Below are positions 16,401 to 24,325 of a stretch of DNA of 64,000 nt, in pieces; positions within the stretch are counted from its first letter, which is position 1; the number at the start of each line of letters is the position of its first letter. The DNA comes from an uncultured Christensenella sp. (GTDB lineage Bacteria; Bacillota; Clostridia; Christensenellales; CAG-917), in NCBI GenBank assembly GCA_910577815.1, contig CAJTNO010000005.1, positions 1 to 64,000 of the forward strand. Direction: 5' to 3'. The position numbers and the translations under genes are program-made. The notes beneath the pieces are model-generated. The model was not told where the DNA came from, did not search any database, and saw nothing but the letters and a program-made list of their open reading frames with translations.

Positions 16401-17108
16401 CATCGGGTCGCCCGCAACGTCAACTACATAAAGCGATTCGTCGCCCTGTCTTGCTATCTGTGAAAAATCGGTAATAACGGGAGCGTCCGCCGCGGCAATG
16501 CGGTGCGCCTCGGCTCTCTGCCGTACGGGCTTGCTTTCCCGCACAGAGGTTCCGCGCACAGGCTTTGCCCTTCTCTCTTTTTTAGATGCCGCGCTGTAAG
16601 TTACGTTGCGGCGAATAGACGGAAGCAATCCCAAAAATGCCAGCACCAAAAACGCGGCGCAGGCAACTATAAGCGCGCCTACGCTTGTGATAACCTTCAT
16701 AAGCGGAAACGCCGCTATACCGTACAGCATTCCGCCGGCGGTATTTGTATTCTGATAACAATTCAAGAGATATTCTCCGTACCCGGAGCCTACAATGTGA
16801 GCGCTTGACGAATAAACGTGCAATGCCAGAATCCCTAAAATCAGCAAGCCGAAATAAAACAAAGCCCGAGTCAGGCGCATTCTGACGCGTATACCGAAAG
16901 TAAGCGCAACGCCCAATATGACTCCCGCAAGCGTATAGCCGTAAACAGCCAGCCCGAAAAAGCCGACTAAAAATCCGCTGACCGTCCTGCCGACTCCGCC
17001 GAACGCTCCTACCGCGCACAAAAAACAGAACACGGAAAACGCGATAAGCACTATGCCTGCCGCAATTCTACTGCCTGTATGCGCTTTTGCCTGACGTGTA
17101 TTTGCCAA
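13410..17108 (-). CDS. ftsK: DNA translocase FtsK/SpoIIIE
   Basis: 1232 residues, longer than SpoIIIE of Bacillus (about 790) because of a long linker. The N-terminal 175 residues hold four transmembrane helices that anchor it at the septum. A low-complexity, charged and Gln-rich linker spans about 175-730. The motor follows, with Walker A GATGAGKS at about residue 888 and Walker B IVIIVDEFADLM near 990. The C-terminal gamma winged-helix (about 1160-1215, LSISYMQRKLGFGYPKAAKIHDQMAEYGFL given in parts: LSISYMQRKLGFGYPKA, then AKIHDQM) reads the polar DNA sequences. It pumps chromosome ends through the closing septum. It is the first gene of the run leading to recA. Confidence 0.95.
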   Translation of the reverse strand: MANTRQAKAHTGSRIAAGIVLIAFSVFCFLCAVGAFGGVGRTVSGFLVGFFGLAVYGYTLAGVILGVALTFGIRVRMRLTRALFYFGLLILGILALHVYSSSAHIVGSGYGEYLLNCYQNTNTAGGMLYGIAAFPLMKVITSVGALIVACAAFLVLAFLGLLPSIRRNVTYSAASKKERRAKPVRGTSVRESKPVRQRAEAHRIAAADAPVITDFSQIARQGDESLYVVDVAGDPMPQKRGKRAKGADGYRPINSFNPLYPNQNGGYEDEMLVTPMHNSAIRATGDEYTSRGVARDILFGQEPSAEVMSRFETASDPRNALSNVSPSYGAVRRGEMRNKFVTDSSSEALREEFIRRYRENDYNEDNGDNVYNPFTPLNSEKEDKKQESYSDKLNFYALKADREKSFAENPIQVEFGAQNAVNAQTAPVKKEVVKPTRVMRHPDSGDAINSTIRKAESAVIGNVNTGVLGALNRAIAGGEAEPVVQQAVQREELEAESYDISEIQPERIIATPNSQESEQQNYDYEQPVRPDVASAANSAIFESNVRNAQPKSIADVEISGYSPVKEGNVPLAFAGTSIDAEEQAFSQKSKARSKGYEMPKKASLDNMRPAYVDENPTQGGDVPSEPLPVRQKVTGAAMSRGEIQSTTDIAKQSGREKESAEMQSRIQNIRQAIKETPAIGQYEREALREEKMKSAQNRGLIDETAVRKSSKKTDRVVQMNVEQVLEKPAPPPRRPYVAPPVSLLDPPKPEEDQNEDYDFKKERIIRTLNFFNIKCEVKEIKVGPTFTLYKLKVEMPRGKTVSSICGYESDIAMKMEVDSVRIIAPIPGEDAVGVEVPNKIRRIVTLSEIIESPEFNKEKDPASFAVGKNLYGISRVAEVRKLPHVLIAGATGAGKSCCINSLIVSLLYKASPDDVRLILVDPKRVEMTIYAGIPHLLMDEIICDTDKAIRALNWSIQEMERRMKYFAEVGYRDIESYNADVSRHGHDKMARIVIIVDEFADLMATGKKAVEDSVNRIARLARATGIHIVLATQRPSTDVISGTIKNNLPSRIAFKVTSNYDSRTVLDTVGAEKLLGFGDLMYSTPGSSLPERMQGAFISNDEVRRVVEFIKEHNDSYFDETVKDAIFKEEEPEDDDKAEKARNKDKGGLSPDLIKAIELGIELREDNNAPLSISYMQRKLGFGYPKAAKIHDQMAEYGFLTDDGTGKNRKIVNVTREQLRMLTEGDTEDENE

Positions 17109-17206
17109 AACTTAACCTTCCGTAATCCATTAGTTTGTAAATTATAACATATTTTACGTTATAATACAAGCATAATATACTCGGTCAATCAAAACTCATC
17201 GAAAAT

Positions 17207-18478
17207 TTAATCGCGTTTATCCTTAAGAATTTTCAAAACGTCTATTCCGATATCGGGAGAAACAAGGCTTGCACAGGCGTTATTCAAATCGAATATCTTA
17301 TGCGCCGCCTTTAAAATATCCTCCTTGGTAGTGCCGTCGATTGCGGAAATACGCGCGTTGAAATCGTAAAGACTGCCAGTCTGCATCGCGTGCGCGCCGA
17401 AAGTCCTCATCATAGCCGAGGTACTCTCCTGTCCAAGCACAAGCGAGGTCTTAAGCTGCTCCTTGCCCTTGTTAAGCTCCGCGTCGGTCACTCCCTTTTC
17501 AAGCAGCAAATCTATCTCGCCTCGTATGGCTCTCACCGCCTTTTCTACGTTTTCGGGATTGGTTGAGGTATAAATGATGTATGCGCCGTTATTCTCATAC
17601 GAGGAGGGGTAACCCGCAATGGTATAGCATAATCCGAGCTTTTCGCGCACGCTCTGAAAGAGGCGCGAGGACATCTCCATACTGAATATTGCGCTCATAA
17701 GCTGAACCGCAACCGAGCCGTCGGCGTTATAGGCATACGATGGAAACGCCAACGCCACGTGAGCCTGCTCTATCTGCTTTTTCTTTTTGGTAAATGCGCT
17801 GTGCCTGTCCGCAGGCCCGAGAGTATGCTTCGCCTTTTCAAGCCTACCCGAAAATTTGCCTTCAAAACAAAGATTTACGAGTTCTATCGCGCTCTTTTCC
17901 GAAATATTGCCCGCTATAGAGATAACCGTATTAGGCGCAGTATAGTATTTATTATGATAGTCGAACAGCGTTTCGGACGTCATTGCGGCAAGAGTTTTTT
18001 TAGAGCCGAGGATGGGCTTTTCAAGAGGACTGTCCTTAAAAAACTCGCTTAACAAGCCCTCGAGGCATACGTCGTCGGGAGTATCCTCGCTCTCGTTAAT
18101 CTCCTCGATAACCACTCTGCGCTCACGCTCAAGCTCCTTTTGGTCGAAGGACGGATTAAAATATATGTCGCTAAGCACGTCCGCGCACTTCTGAGCATTG
18201 GTATCTATAGAAACAGTATAAAAACAAGTATAGCTTTTTGAGGTATAAGCGTTTATCTGCGCGCCTATACTGTCAATTTCGTTCACTATATCGAAGCTGC
18301 TTCTGTGCTTTGTGCCTTTAAACACCATATGCTCGATAAAGTGCGAGATGCCCGCAATATCGGGAGTTTCCTTTACAACTCCCGCGCCTACGAACACGCC
18401 GAGCGCAACGGAGCGCACGGCGGTATTTTGTACCAAAACAAGCTTAAGTCCGCTTTCAAATTCAATCAATTTCTGCAT
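17207..18478 (-). CDS. M16 family zinc peptidase (MlpA/YmxG-like)
   Basis: 423 residues from the ATG at 18478. The inverted zinc motif HxxEH is H46-F-I-E49-H50, with a downstream glutamate-rich helix (NESEDTPDDVCLEG) expected to give the third ligand. Two M16 halves are present, the second inactive as usual (R-x-F-Q-S-V-R-E-K-L-G-L-C-Y region). I chose 18478 because upstream codons are antisense to the gene on the other strand and the family begins with this strand; no good ribosome binding site precedes it. In Bacillus the equivalent gene follows pnp-ylxY; here the same three genes are neighbours but ylxY is flipped. The substrate is unknown. Confidence 0.88.
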   Translation of the reverse strand: MQKLIEFESGLKLVLVQNTAVRSVALGVFVGAGVVKETPDIAGISHFIEHMVFKGTKHRSSFDIVNEIDSIGAQINAYTSKSYTCFYTVSIDTNAQKCADVLSDIYFNPSFDQKELERERRVVIEEINESEDTPDDVCLEGLLSEFFKDSPLEKPILGSKKTLAAMTSETLFDYHNKYYTAPNTVISIAGNISEKSAIELVNLCFEGKFSGRLEKAKHTLGPADRHSAFTKKKKQIEQAHVALAFPSYAYNADGSVAVQLMSAIFSMEMSSRLFQSVREKLGLCYTIAGYPSSYENNGAYIIYTSTNPENVEKAVRAIRGEIDLLLEKGVTDAELNKGKEQLKTSLVLGQESTSAMMRTFGAHAMQTGSLYDFNARISAIDGTTKEDILKAAHKIFDLNNACASLVSPDIGIDVLKILKDKRD

Positions 18479-18526
18479 ATGTATATTGTAGCACATAGTT
18501 TTTAATCCGCAAACATATTTTAGAGT

Positions 18527-19249
18527 ATGAAAGAAAAACGATTTCGTGCAATTTGGGCAAATTTTGTCATAGTAACAATGCTTATAACAACTTTTGGCAT
18601 AGCGTTTACGGTTGCGCTCCCCATAAGCGATAATACGCAGGCTGTAAACAACGCGATATACGAGGGCGACAAGGACGGCGCAAACGTCGCTCTTATGTTC
18701 AATGTCTACGAAAACCCCGCAAACGTCGAAAAAATTGCCGACATATTGGAGGAATACGGATTTAAATGTACCTTCTTCGTAGGCGGCAGTTGGGTTGCCA
18801 AAAACCCCAACGCCCTGCTTAAAGTCGCGTCTAAGGGCTTTGAAATAGGCAACCACGGCTATCTGCACCGCGACCACGCAAAGCTGACGCTTAAGCAGAA
18901 TATGGAGGAAATCGTACTGACCGAAAGACTTATAGACGGCGTACTCGGCGACCTGCCCGATTATAAAAATTCCAAGCTGTTCGCTCCGCCGAGCGGAAGC
19001 ATAGGCAACACTATGTTTGACGCCTGCAAGCAGCTTGAATACAAGGTAATAATGTGGACGCGCGACACAATCGATTGGCGCGACCACGACGCAGACATAA
19101 TCTATCAGCGCGCGATACGCGACATAAAAGCGGGCGACCTAATACTTATGCACCCCACCGACCAGACCGTAGCCGCTCTGCCGCGCATACTTGATTATAT
19201 TAAATCGGTAAAGCTTTCAGCAGATGTCGTAAGCAATGTAATAAAATAA
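18527..19249 (+). CDS. YlxY-like polysaccharide deacetylase homologue, probably inactive
   Basis: 240 residues with an N-terminal membrane helix/signal anchor (about 10-32) and a NodB-homology domain. Of the five deacetylase motifs, motif 1 (normally TFDDG) is MFNVY, losing the catalytic and metal-binding aspartates. Motif 2 keeps GNHGYLHRDH, motif 3 is APPSG instead of RxPxG, motif 4 is TIDWRD and motif 5 LILMHPT. So it is a degenerate family member, as described for sporulation-associated YlxY proteins. It is divergent from the M16 gene (48 bases apart) and convergent with pnp, sharing a two-way terminator. The association with spore formers is family knowledge; whether this organism sporulates is not shown here. 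Confidence 0.75.
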   Translation: MKEKRFRAIWANFVIVTMLITTFGIAFTVALPISDNTQAVNNAIYEGDKDGANVALMFNVYENPANVEKIADILEEYGFKCTFFVGGSWVAKNPNALLKVASKGFEIGNHGYLHRDHAKLTLKQNMEEIVLTERLIDGVLGDLPDYKNSKLFAPPSGSIGNTMFDACKQLEYKVIMWTRDTIDWRDHDADIIYQRAIRDIKAGDLILMHPTDQTVAALPRILDYIKSVKLSADVVSNVIK

Positions 19250-19278
19250 TGCTAATGTCTTAAATTCAATAAATAAAA

Positions 19279-19327
19279 CCCCGCTACGGCCTTGACATAT
19301 CACATTACGCGCAAGTATATAGCGGGG
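19279..19327. terminator. Two-way terminator between ylxY-like gene and pnp
   Basis: CCCCGCTA (19279-19286) pairs with TAGCGGGG (19320-19327) across a 33-base loop. T-rich sequence follows on the minus strand (TTTTATTT) and, less strongly, on the plus strand. Confidence 0.65.
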
Positions 19328-19353
19328 ATTATATTTTACAATATACGTTATAA

Positions 19354-21468
19354 TTAGGCTTTACGCACTACCTCTTTAAGACGGAGGTCCACACGGTGCT
19401 TCTCGTCAATCTTTATAACCTTTACGATAACGATATCTCCCACGTTAACTACGTCGGTAACGCGGTCCACGCGCTCGGTAGAAAGCTTGGAAATGTGTAT
19501 CATTCCGTCCTTTCCGGGAGCAAAGTTTACGCTTGCGCCGAACTGTCCCTTATCGTTTTCCATAATCTTGGTTACGATACCCTCGTACACGTCGCCGACC
19601 TCTACGTCACGAACGATGTTCTCGATAATGGAACGCGCCTTTTTGATAGCCGCGTCGTCATTTGAGGCAACAAATACGGTACCCTCGTCGTTGATGTCGA
19701 TTTTAACGCCGGTATCCTCTATAATCTTGTTGATTGTCTTACCGCCCTTGCCGATGATATCTCCGAGCTTGTCGGGGTCGACGGAGAAGGAAACGATTTT
19801 GGGTGCCCACTTGCTAAGCTCGGGACGTGCCTCGGGAAGCGTGGAAAGCATCTTGTCGAGTATTTCGAGTCTGCCCACTCTTGCCTGCTCGAGAGCGCGG
19901 GTAAGGATATTTTCGTCAATGCCCTTAATTTTGATATCCATCTGAATCGCGGTTATGCCCTTAGTCGTACCCGCAACCTTAAAGTCCATATCGCCGAGGA
20001 AATCCTCGAGTCCCTGAATATCCGAAAGAACGGCAACCTTGCCCTCGGCTTCGTTTTTGATAAGTCCCATTGCAATACCTGCTACGGGAGCCTTGATGGG
20101 AACGCCCGCGTCCATAAGCGCAAGCGTGCTTCCGCAAACCGACGCCTGAGACGTGGAGCCGTTGGAGCTCAATATGTCGGAAACCGTACGGATTGCGTAC
20201 GGGAATTCCTCCTCGCTGGGAAGAACAGGCTCGAGAGCGCGTTCCGCAAGCGCGCCGTGACCAATCTCACGTCTGCCGGGACTCTTGAGCGACTTAGCCT
20301 CGCCTGTAGAGTAACCGGGCATATTGTATTGGTGCATATATCTCTTATAGTAGTCGTCGTCAAGACCCTCGAGTCTTTGAGCCTCCGAGATAGTGCCGAG
20401 AGTACAGGTAGTCATAGCCTGCGTCTGACCTCTCGTGAAGATTGCGCTGCCGTGAACGCGGGGAAGCATACCTACCTCGCACCAAATAGGACGGATTTCG
20501 GTGAGGCTTCTTCCGTCGGGACGAACGCCGTCGTTGAGTATCTTCGCGCGCACCTTCTCCTTCTTGAGATAATAAAGGCTGTCCAGAATAAACTTGACCT
20601 TCTTGGGAACGTCGTTAAACTCGTCTGCGAAATGAGCGAGAACGTCCTCGTTGAGCGCGTCCTCTCTCTGCTCGCGCTCGTAGCGGTCGAACGCCTCGAG
20701 AACATAATCCATCTTCTTATCCGCATAAGCGCGCACAGCGGCGTCTATATCCTCGGGGATATGCTCAAGCTCGATATCCAGCTTCTGCTTTCCTACCTCG
20801 GCCTGTATGCCCTCGATAAACGCGACGATTCTCTTAATCTCCTCGTGACCGAACATAATTGCGCCGAGCATATCCTTTTCCGAAATTTCCTCGGAGCCCG
20901 CTTCAACCATCATAATGGCGTCCTTGGTTCCGCTGAGGTTAAGCGTAAGCTTGGATTTAGCGCGTTGCTCGGTATCGGGGTTAATAACATAATCGCCGTC
21001 AACCATTCCGACAACAACGGAGCCGGTGGGACCTGCCCACGGAATATCGGATATCGACAGAGCCACCGACGAGCCTATCATACCGAAAACTTCGGGAGGA
21101 GTGTTAGTGTCGACGGACAGCACGGTTGCGATAACCGTAACGTCGTTATAGATGCCCTTGGGGAACAAGGGGCGAATTGGACGGTCAATCAGACGCGAGG
21201 TGAGGATAGCTTTATCGCTTGCTCTGCCCTCTCTCTTTTTGAAACCGCCGGGTATTTTTCCGATAGCATACATCTTCTCCTCGTAGTCAACGCTCAAGGG
21301 GAAGAAATCCATTCCGTCGCGGGGGGTCTTGGACATAGTGGCGTTTACCATAACCACGGTATCGCCGCAGCGCACGATGCACGAACCGTTTGCCTGTCCG
21401 CAATACGCGCCTGTCTCTACGATGAGTTCCTTACCGCCGACGGTAGTTTTAAAGATTTTTCTTTCCAT
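19354..21468 (-). CDS. pnp: Polynucleotide phosphorylase
   Basis: 704 residues from the ATG at 21468, preceded by CAGGAG at the right distance; an in-frame ATG 30 bases further upstream lacks this. PNPase degrades RNA 3'-5' by phosphorolysis and is part of the RNA degradosome. Two RNase PH domains are separated by a helical domain. Then come a KH domain (KLGDIIGKGGKTINKI, near residue 560) and an S1 domain (GDVYEGIVTKIMEN ... GMIHISKLS). Substrate-binding FTRGQTQ and the GRREIGHG loop are intact. It lies downstream of rpsO, the arrangement conserved from Bacillus to Escherichia, with the rpsO terminator between. Confidence 0.97.
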   Translation of the reverse strand: MERKIFKTTVGGKELIVETGAYCGQANGSCIVRCGDTVVMVNATMSKTPRDGMDFFPLSVDYEEKMYAIGKIPGGFKKREGRASDKAILTSRLIDRPIRPLFPKGIYNDVTVIATVLSVDTNTPPEVFGMIGSSVALSISDIPWAGPTGSVVVGMVDGDYVINPDTEQRAKSKLTLNLSGTKDAIMMVEAGSEEISEKDMLGAIMFGHEEIKRIVAFIEGIQAEVGKQKLDIELEHIPEDIDAAVRAYADKKMDYVLEAFDRYEREQREDALNEDVLAHFADEFNDVPKKVKFILDSLYYLKKEKVRAKILNDGVRPDGRSLTEIRPIWCEVGMLPRVHGSAIFTRGQTQAMTTCTLGTISEAQRLEGLDDDYYKRYMHQYNMPGYSTGEAKSLKSPGRREIGHGALAERALEPVLPSEEEFPYAIRTVSDILSSNGSTSQASVCGSTLALMDAGVPIKAPVAGIAMGLIKNEAEGKVAVLSDIQGLEDFLGDMDFKVAGTTKGITAIQMDIKIKGIDENILTRALEQARVGRLEILDKMLSTLPEARPELSKWAPKIVSFSVDPDKLGDIIGKGGKTINKIIEDTGVKIDINDEGTVFVASNDDAAIKKARSIIENIVRDVEVGDVYEGIVTKIMENDKGQFGASVNFAPGKDGMIHISKLSTERVDRVTDVVNVGDIVIVKVIKIDEKHRVDLRLKEVVRKA

Positions 21469-21561
21469 AAAATTCTCCTGTTCTGGGAATTCCGTCATTC
21501 CCTGTTTATTTTTATATCTACACCTTTAAGTGCGGATTTCATTGATTTTACATTGCAAATA

Positions 21562-21589
21562 GAAAAACGGGTGCGTTAAAACGCACCCG
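21562..21589 (-). terminator. Intrinsic terminator of rpsO
   Basis: CGGGTGCGTT and AACGCACCCG arms (21568-21577 and 21580-21589) with a 2-4 base loop are followed on the minus strand by TTTTTC, 10 bases beyond the rpsO stop. Some read-through to pnp is likely, or pnp has its own start. Confidence 0.85.
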
Positions 21590-21599
21590 ACCGTTCTGT

Positions 21600-21863
21600 T
21601 TACTTTCTGAGTCCGAGCGAGCTGACTATCGCGCGGTATCTTTCGATGTCCGTGTCCTTAAGATAGTTGAGCAGGCTTCTTCTGTGACCAACCATCATAA
21701 GCAGACCTCTGCGGCTGTGGTGGTCCTTGTGATGCACCTTGAGATGCTCGGTAAGCTCCTGAATACGCTTTGTAAGAAGCGCAATCTGCACCTCGGGAGA
21801 ACCGGTATCGCCCTCGCTGCGAGCGTAAGTTGCTATAATCTGTTGCTTTGTTGCCTTATCCAT
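21600..21863 (-). CDS. rpsO: 30S ribosomal protein S15
   Basis: 87 residues, the usual S15 length. It binds 16S rRNA in the central domain and starts platform assembly. Family sequence is clear: YARSEGDTGSPEVQIALLTKRI, HLKVHHKDHHSRRGLLMMVG, RRSLLNYLK. The start has a strong AAGGAGG. A promoter at 21955-21983 precedes a leader of about 80 bases, where S15 proteins often control their own translation; no specific leader fold was identified. Confidence 0.97.
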   Translation of the reverse strand: MDKATKQQIIATYARSEGDTGSPEVQIALLTKRIQELTEHLKVHHKDHHSRRGLLMMVGHRRSLLNYLKDTDIERYRAIVSSLGLRK

Positions 21864-21954
21864 TGATTTAACCTCCTTCGTTGGATAAAAATATTCGCTT
21901 TAAACCAAGTAGGAACTCAGAGACTGTTCAAACCTCGTCTAAAGTACGGTACTT

Positions 21955-21983
21955 ATATTATCACAATAAAAATATAAAGTAAA
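21955..21983 (-). promoter_or_regulatory. rpsO: Promoter of rpsO
   Basis: Minus strand TTTACT (21983-21978), 17-base spacer, TAATAT (21960-21955). Confidence 0.5.
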
Positions 21984-22044
21984 ACGATTTTAAGCCATTT
22001 ATATTCAATAAAATTTTTTTAATTTTTATCGACTGCTATTCCCA

Positions 22045-23454
22045 TTATTTCCAAAACTCTTTCTGACGCTCGAGCATCAAATCTATATTTTTCACGTATT
22101 CGAGCGGCTCTTTATAATTGGCGCAGCGCGTAATAAGATTTTTGTCCGCTTCGAATTTTTTGGAAATCCCGTTAGCTCCGTTCGCTATTATCGAGGTATC
22201 CTCCTCCATAATATCTATATTGTAAACACACTCCTTCCCCGGCTTGGAATATCCCACGTTTTCAAGGTTTCCGCTGGTATACTTCTGTCTGTACATATAG
22301 TACGGAGCATAGCCTGCGGCGCACAGCTTTTTATAAGCGTAGTCCACCATTTTGGCGGCGGTATCGCAATCCGTGTTGTCATATCCGTCAAGCTTAAGCG
22401 CCGAGCCCTTTTTTATGTACAGAGTATGTACGGTGATGTTTTCGGGAGCAAGCGCGACAGCGGTATCCACGCTGAACTTGAAATCGTCAAAGCTCTCTCC
22501 CGGGAGCATCGCAATCAAGTCAATATTTATATCGAGCTTGCCCTTTGCAAGCGCATAGGCATTTACGGTATCTCCCACCTTGTGTCTTCTGCCTATTCTC
22601 TCCAAAGTCTGAGCGTTGAATGTCTGCGGATTGACAGATATGCGCGTTACTCCGTGCTTAAGTAATACTTCTATTATTTCCTTATCTATAGTATCGGGTC
22701 TGCCCGCTTCAACCGTAAACTCCTTGGCTTTAAAATGACAATGCTCAAGCACTCTGTCAAGCATATCCGCGCCAATGGACGTAGGCGTTCCGCCGCCGAC
22801 ATATACCGCGCGTATTTTCCACCTCTTTCGCCTTATCAGCGCGCGGGTCTGCTCCAGCTCGCGTATAAGACATTCCACGTACGGCTCGACAAGCTTTTTC
22901 TGTCTGTCAAGCGGCAGGCTTACAAACGAGCAATACGCGCACCTCGTAGGACAAAACGGAATAAATACAAAGACGTCGCGCTCCTTATCGCTCTTATTTC
23001 TCAAGGGTCGCTGTATTTCTACTATCCTTTCGACAAGGTCAACCTTTTCGGCGCTTACGCCGTAATCGTTTAAAAATACCTCTCGGGCTGACTTTCCGTA
23101 ATTCTCGCGGTCGTTCTGAATTTCGCTATACAGCTTTGTAGGACGTATCCCCGTAAGGCAACCGTATGGCAATTCCACTCCCGTAAGAAAGCAAAGCGTG
23201 CGGTATATGGCTATTTTAAGATATCGCTTTTCCACACGTTTGCGGGAAAGCTCGTCATTAGCCCCGAAAGGAAAATAAAAATTCTTTCTGAACCCGTCGT
23301 ACTTATCGGACTTAAGACGCACCGTAAACGCCTTATCGGTATTTTCGTAATCCACTTCCAAAGCAAGGCACTCGTCCGTCGCTCCTTCAAACAGTCGGAC
23401 AAGCTCCGCAAGGTCGTTTTGATGCTCCTGCTTTGAAACCTTAAAATCTATCAT
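22045..23454 (-). CDS. hemZ: HemZ-type radical-SAM coproporphyrinogen dehydrogenase-like protein
   Basis: 469 residues. Radical-SAM core with the cluster motif CxxxCxxC at C168, C172 and C175 (FIPFCPTRCAYCSF). It is preceded by an approximately 150-residue N-terminal domain typical of HemZ, and the motif CLTGIRPTKL is typical of this subgroup. It is followed by VYVGGGTPTSI and a C-terminal HemN-like part (YYMYRQKYTSGNLENVGYSKPG). Family knowledge: oxygen-independent oxidation of coproporphyrinogen III, or a related radical-SAM reaction. True activity is uncertain because no other haem genes are near. It is last in the run secD-secF-recJ-rel-MBL-hemZ, a conserved Clostridia order. Confidence 0.88.
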   Translation of the reverse strand: MIDFKVSKQEHQNDLAELVRLFEGATDECLALEVDYENTDKAFTVRLKSDKYDGFRKNFYFPFGANDELSRKRVEKRYLKIAIYRTLCFLTGVELPYGCLTGIRPTKLYSEIQNDRENYGKSAREVFLNDYGVSAEKVDLVERIVEIQRPLRNKSDKERDVFVFIPFCPTRCAYCSFVSLPLDRQKKLVEPYVECLIRELEQTRALIRRKRWKIRAVYVGGGTPTSIGADMLDRVLEHCHFKAKEFTVEAGRPDTIDKEIIEVLLKHGVTRISVNPQTFNAQTLERIGRRHKVGDTVNAYALAKGKLDINIDLIAMLPGESFDDFKFSVDTAVALAPENITVHTLYIKKGSALKLDGYDNTDCDTAAKMVDYAYKKLCAAGYAPYYMYRQKYTSGNLENVGYSKPGKECVYNIDIMEEDTSIIANGANGISKKFEADKNLITRCANYKEPLEYVKNIDLMLERQKEFWK

Positions 23455-23558
23455 CTTCAGTCCTTAAAATCATCCGTATAAAAACAGTTTAACACAGCCC
23501 GCCCTGCATTACAATATAAGCTTAAAAATAAAACTATATTTACACACTCGGGTTTACG

Positions 23559-24191
23559 TCAACTGAAAGTAACGGGATTATTCGCACGCTCGAAATCGAG
23601 CGTAGTAGCCTCGCCGTGTCCCGGGAGAATTTCGTAATCGCCTTCGAGTCTGAACAGCTTGTTTACGATTGAGTTCTTTATTTCGGCAAAGCTGCCGTCA
23701 TAAAAATCCGTTCTTCCGTAAGAGGTTAAAAACAATGTATCTCCCGAAAATATTTTATTCTCCGCCAAGTAGCACACTCCGCCCTTCGTGTGTCCGGGCG
23801 TACTTAAAACCTTAACGGATACACCTGCAACCTTCAGGGTTTCTCCGCCTTTCAGCAACACGACGGGCGTGAAGGGTTCCACCTTAGCGCCAACCGCAAA
23901 TCCCATATTTTTATAGGAATTGATTTTATCCAAATCATCCGAATGCAAAAACGTCGCAACCTTATTCAGTTCGTCGTCATCGGTCAGGCGCAATAGCTCC
24001 GCCACTCCGCCTATGTGGTCAAAGTGCGCGTGGGTGAGCAGAATAGCCTCGAGCTTCGCGCCGCAATCATCCAAAATGCGTTTGATTTCCTCAGCGCTTC
24101 CGCCCGCGTCTACAACAAAAGCCCGTCCCTCGTTTACAACAATATAAGTATTGGTCTGCATCTGCGACGTATGCAGCTTATAAATATCCAT
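23559..24191 (-). CDS. MBL-fold hydrolase, glyoxalase II-like
   Basis: 210 residues, single-domain metallo-beta-lactamase fold. Metal ligands are H54-x-H56-x-D58-H59 (LLTHAHFDHIGG), a later His in STPGHTKGG, the bridging Asp in FSGDTLF, and a final His in LPGHGEAT. The size and GHT/GHGEAT motifs match YcbL-type glyoxalase II-like hydrolases that cleave thioesters, but the substrate is not known. The neighbourhood between rel and hemZ is conserved in Clostridia. Confidence 0.88.
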   Translation of the reverse strand: MDIYKLHTSQMQTNTYIVVNEGRAFVVDAGGSAEEIKRILDDCGAKLEAILLTHAHFDHIGGVAELLRLTDDDELNKVATFLHSDDLDKINSYKNMGFAVGAKVEPFTPVVLLKGGETLKVAGVSVKVLSTPGHTKGGVCYLAENKIFSGDTLFLTSYGRTDFYDGSFAEIKNSIVNKLFRLEGDYEILPGHGEATTLDFERANNPVTFS

Positions 24192-24247
24192 AACCGACCT
24201 CCTACGGAATTTTTAAGTAAACAGTAGACCTTGCAATCCTCAAAATA

Positions 24248-24318
24248 CAGTAATATTCTAAAATTTGCTATTTTTAAGAGTAGTTTTATAATTTATTCCG
24301 TTTTTTAGAATACTACTG
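24248..24318 (-). terminator. Long-loop hairpin after rel
   Basis: Arms of 16 bases with one mismatch (24248-24263 and 24303-24318) enclose a 39-base loop just beyond the rel stop, with TATTTTG after it on the minus strand. It could attenuate transcription into the MBL gene. Confidence 0.4.
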
Positions 24319-24325
24319 TTCTTTA

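Noticed and set aside
18479..19087. N-terminal extension of the M16 peptidase frame
   Set aside because: The extra 200 codons are antisense to the ylxY-like gene and resemble nothing; start taken at 18478.
20257..21579. Plus-strand frame of 440 codons opposite pnp
   Set aside because: Shadow of PNPase; no start signal and no domain.
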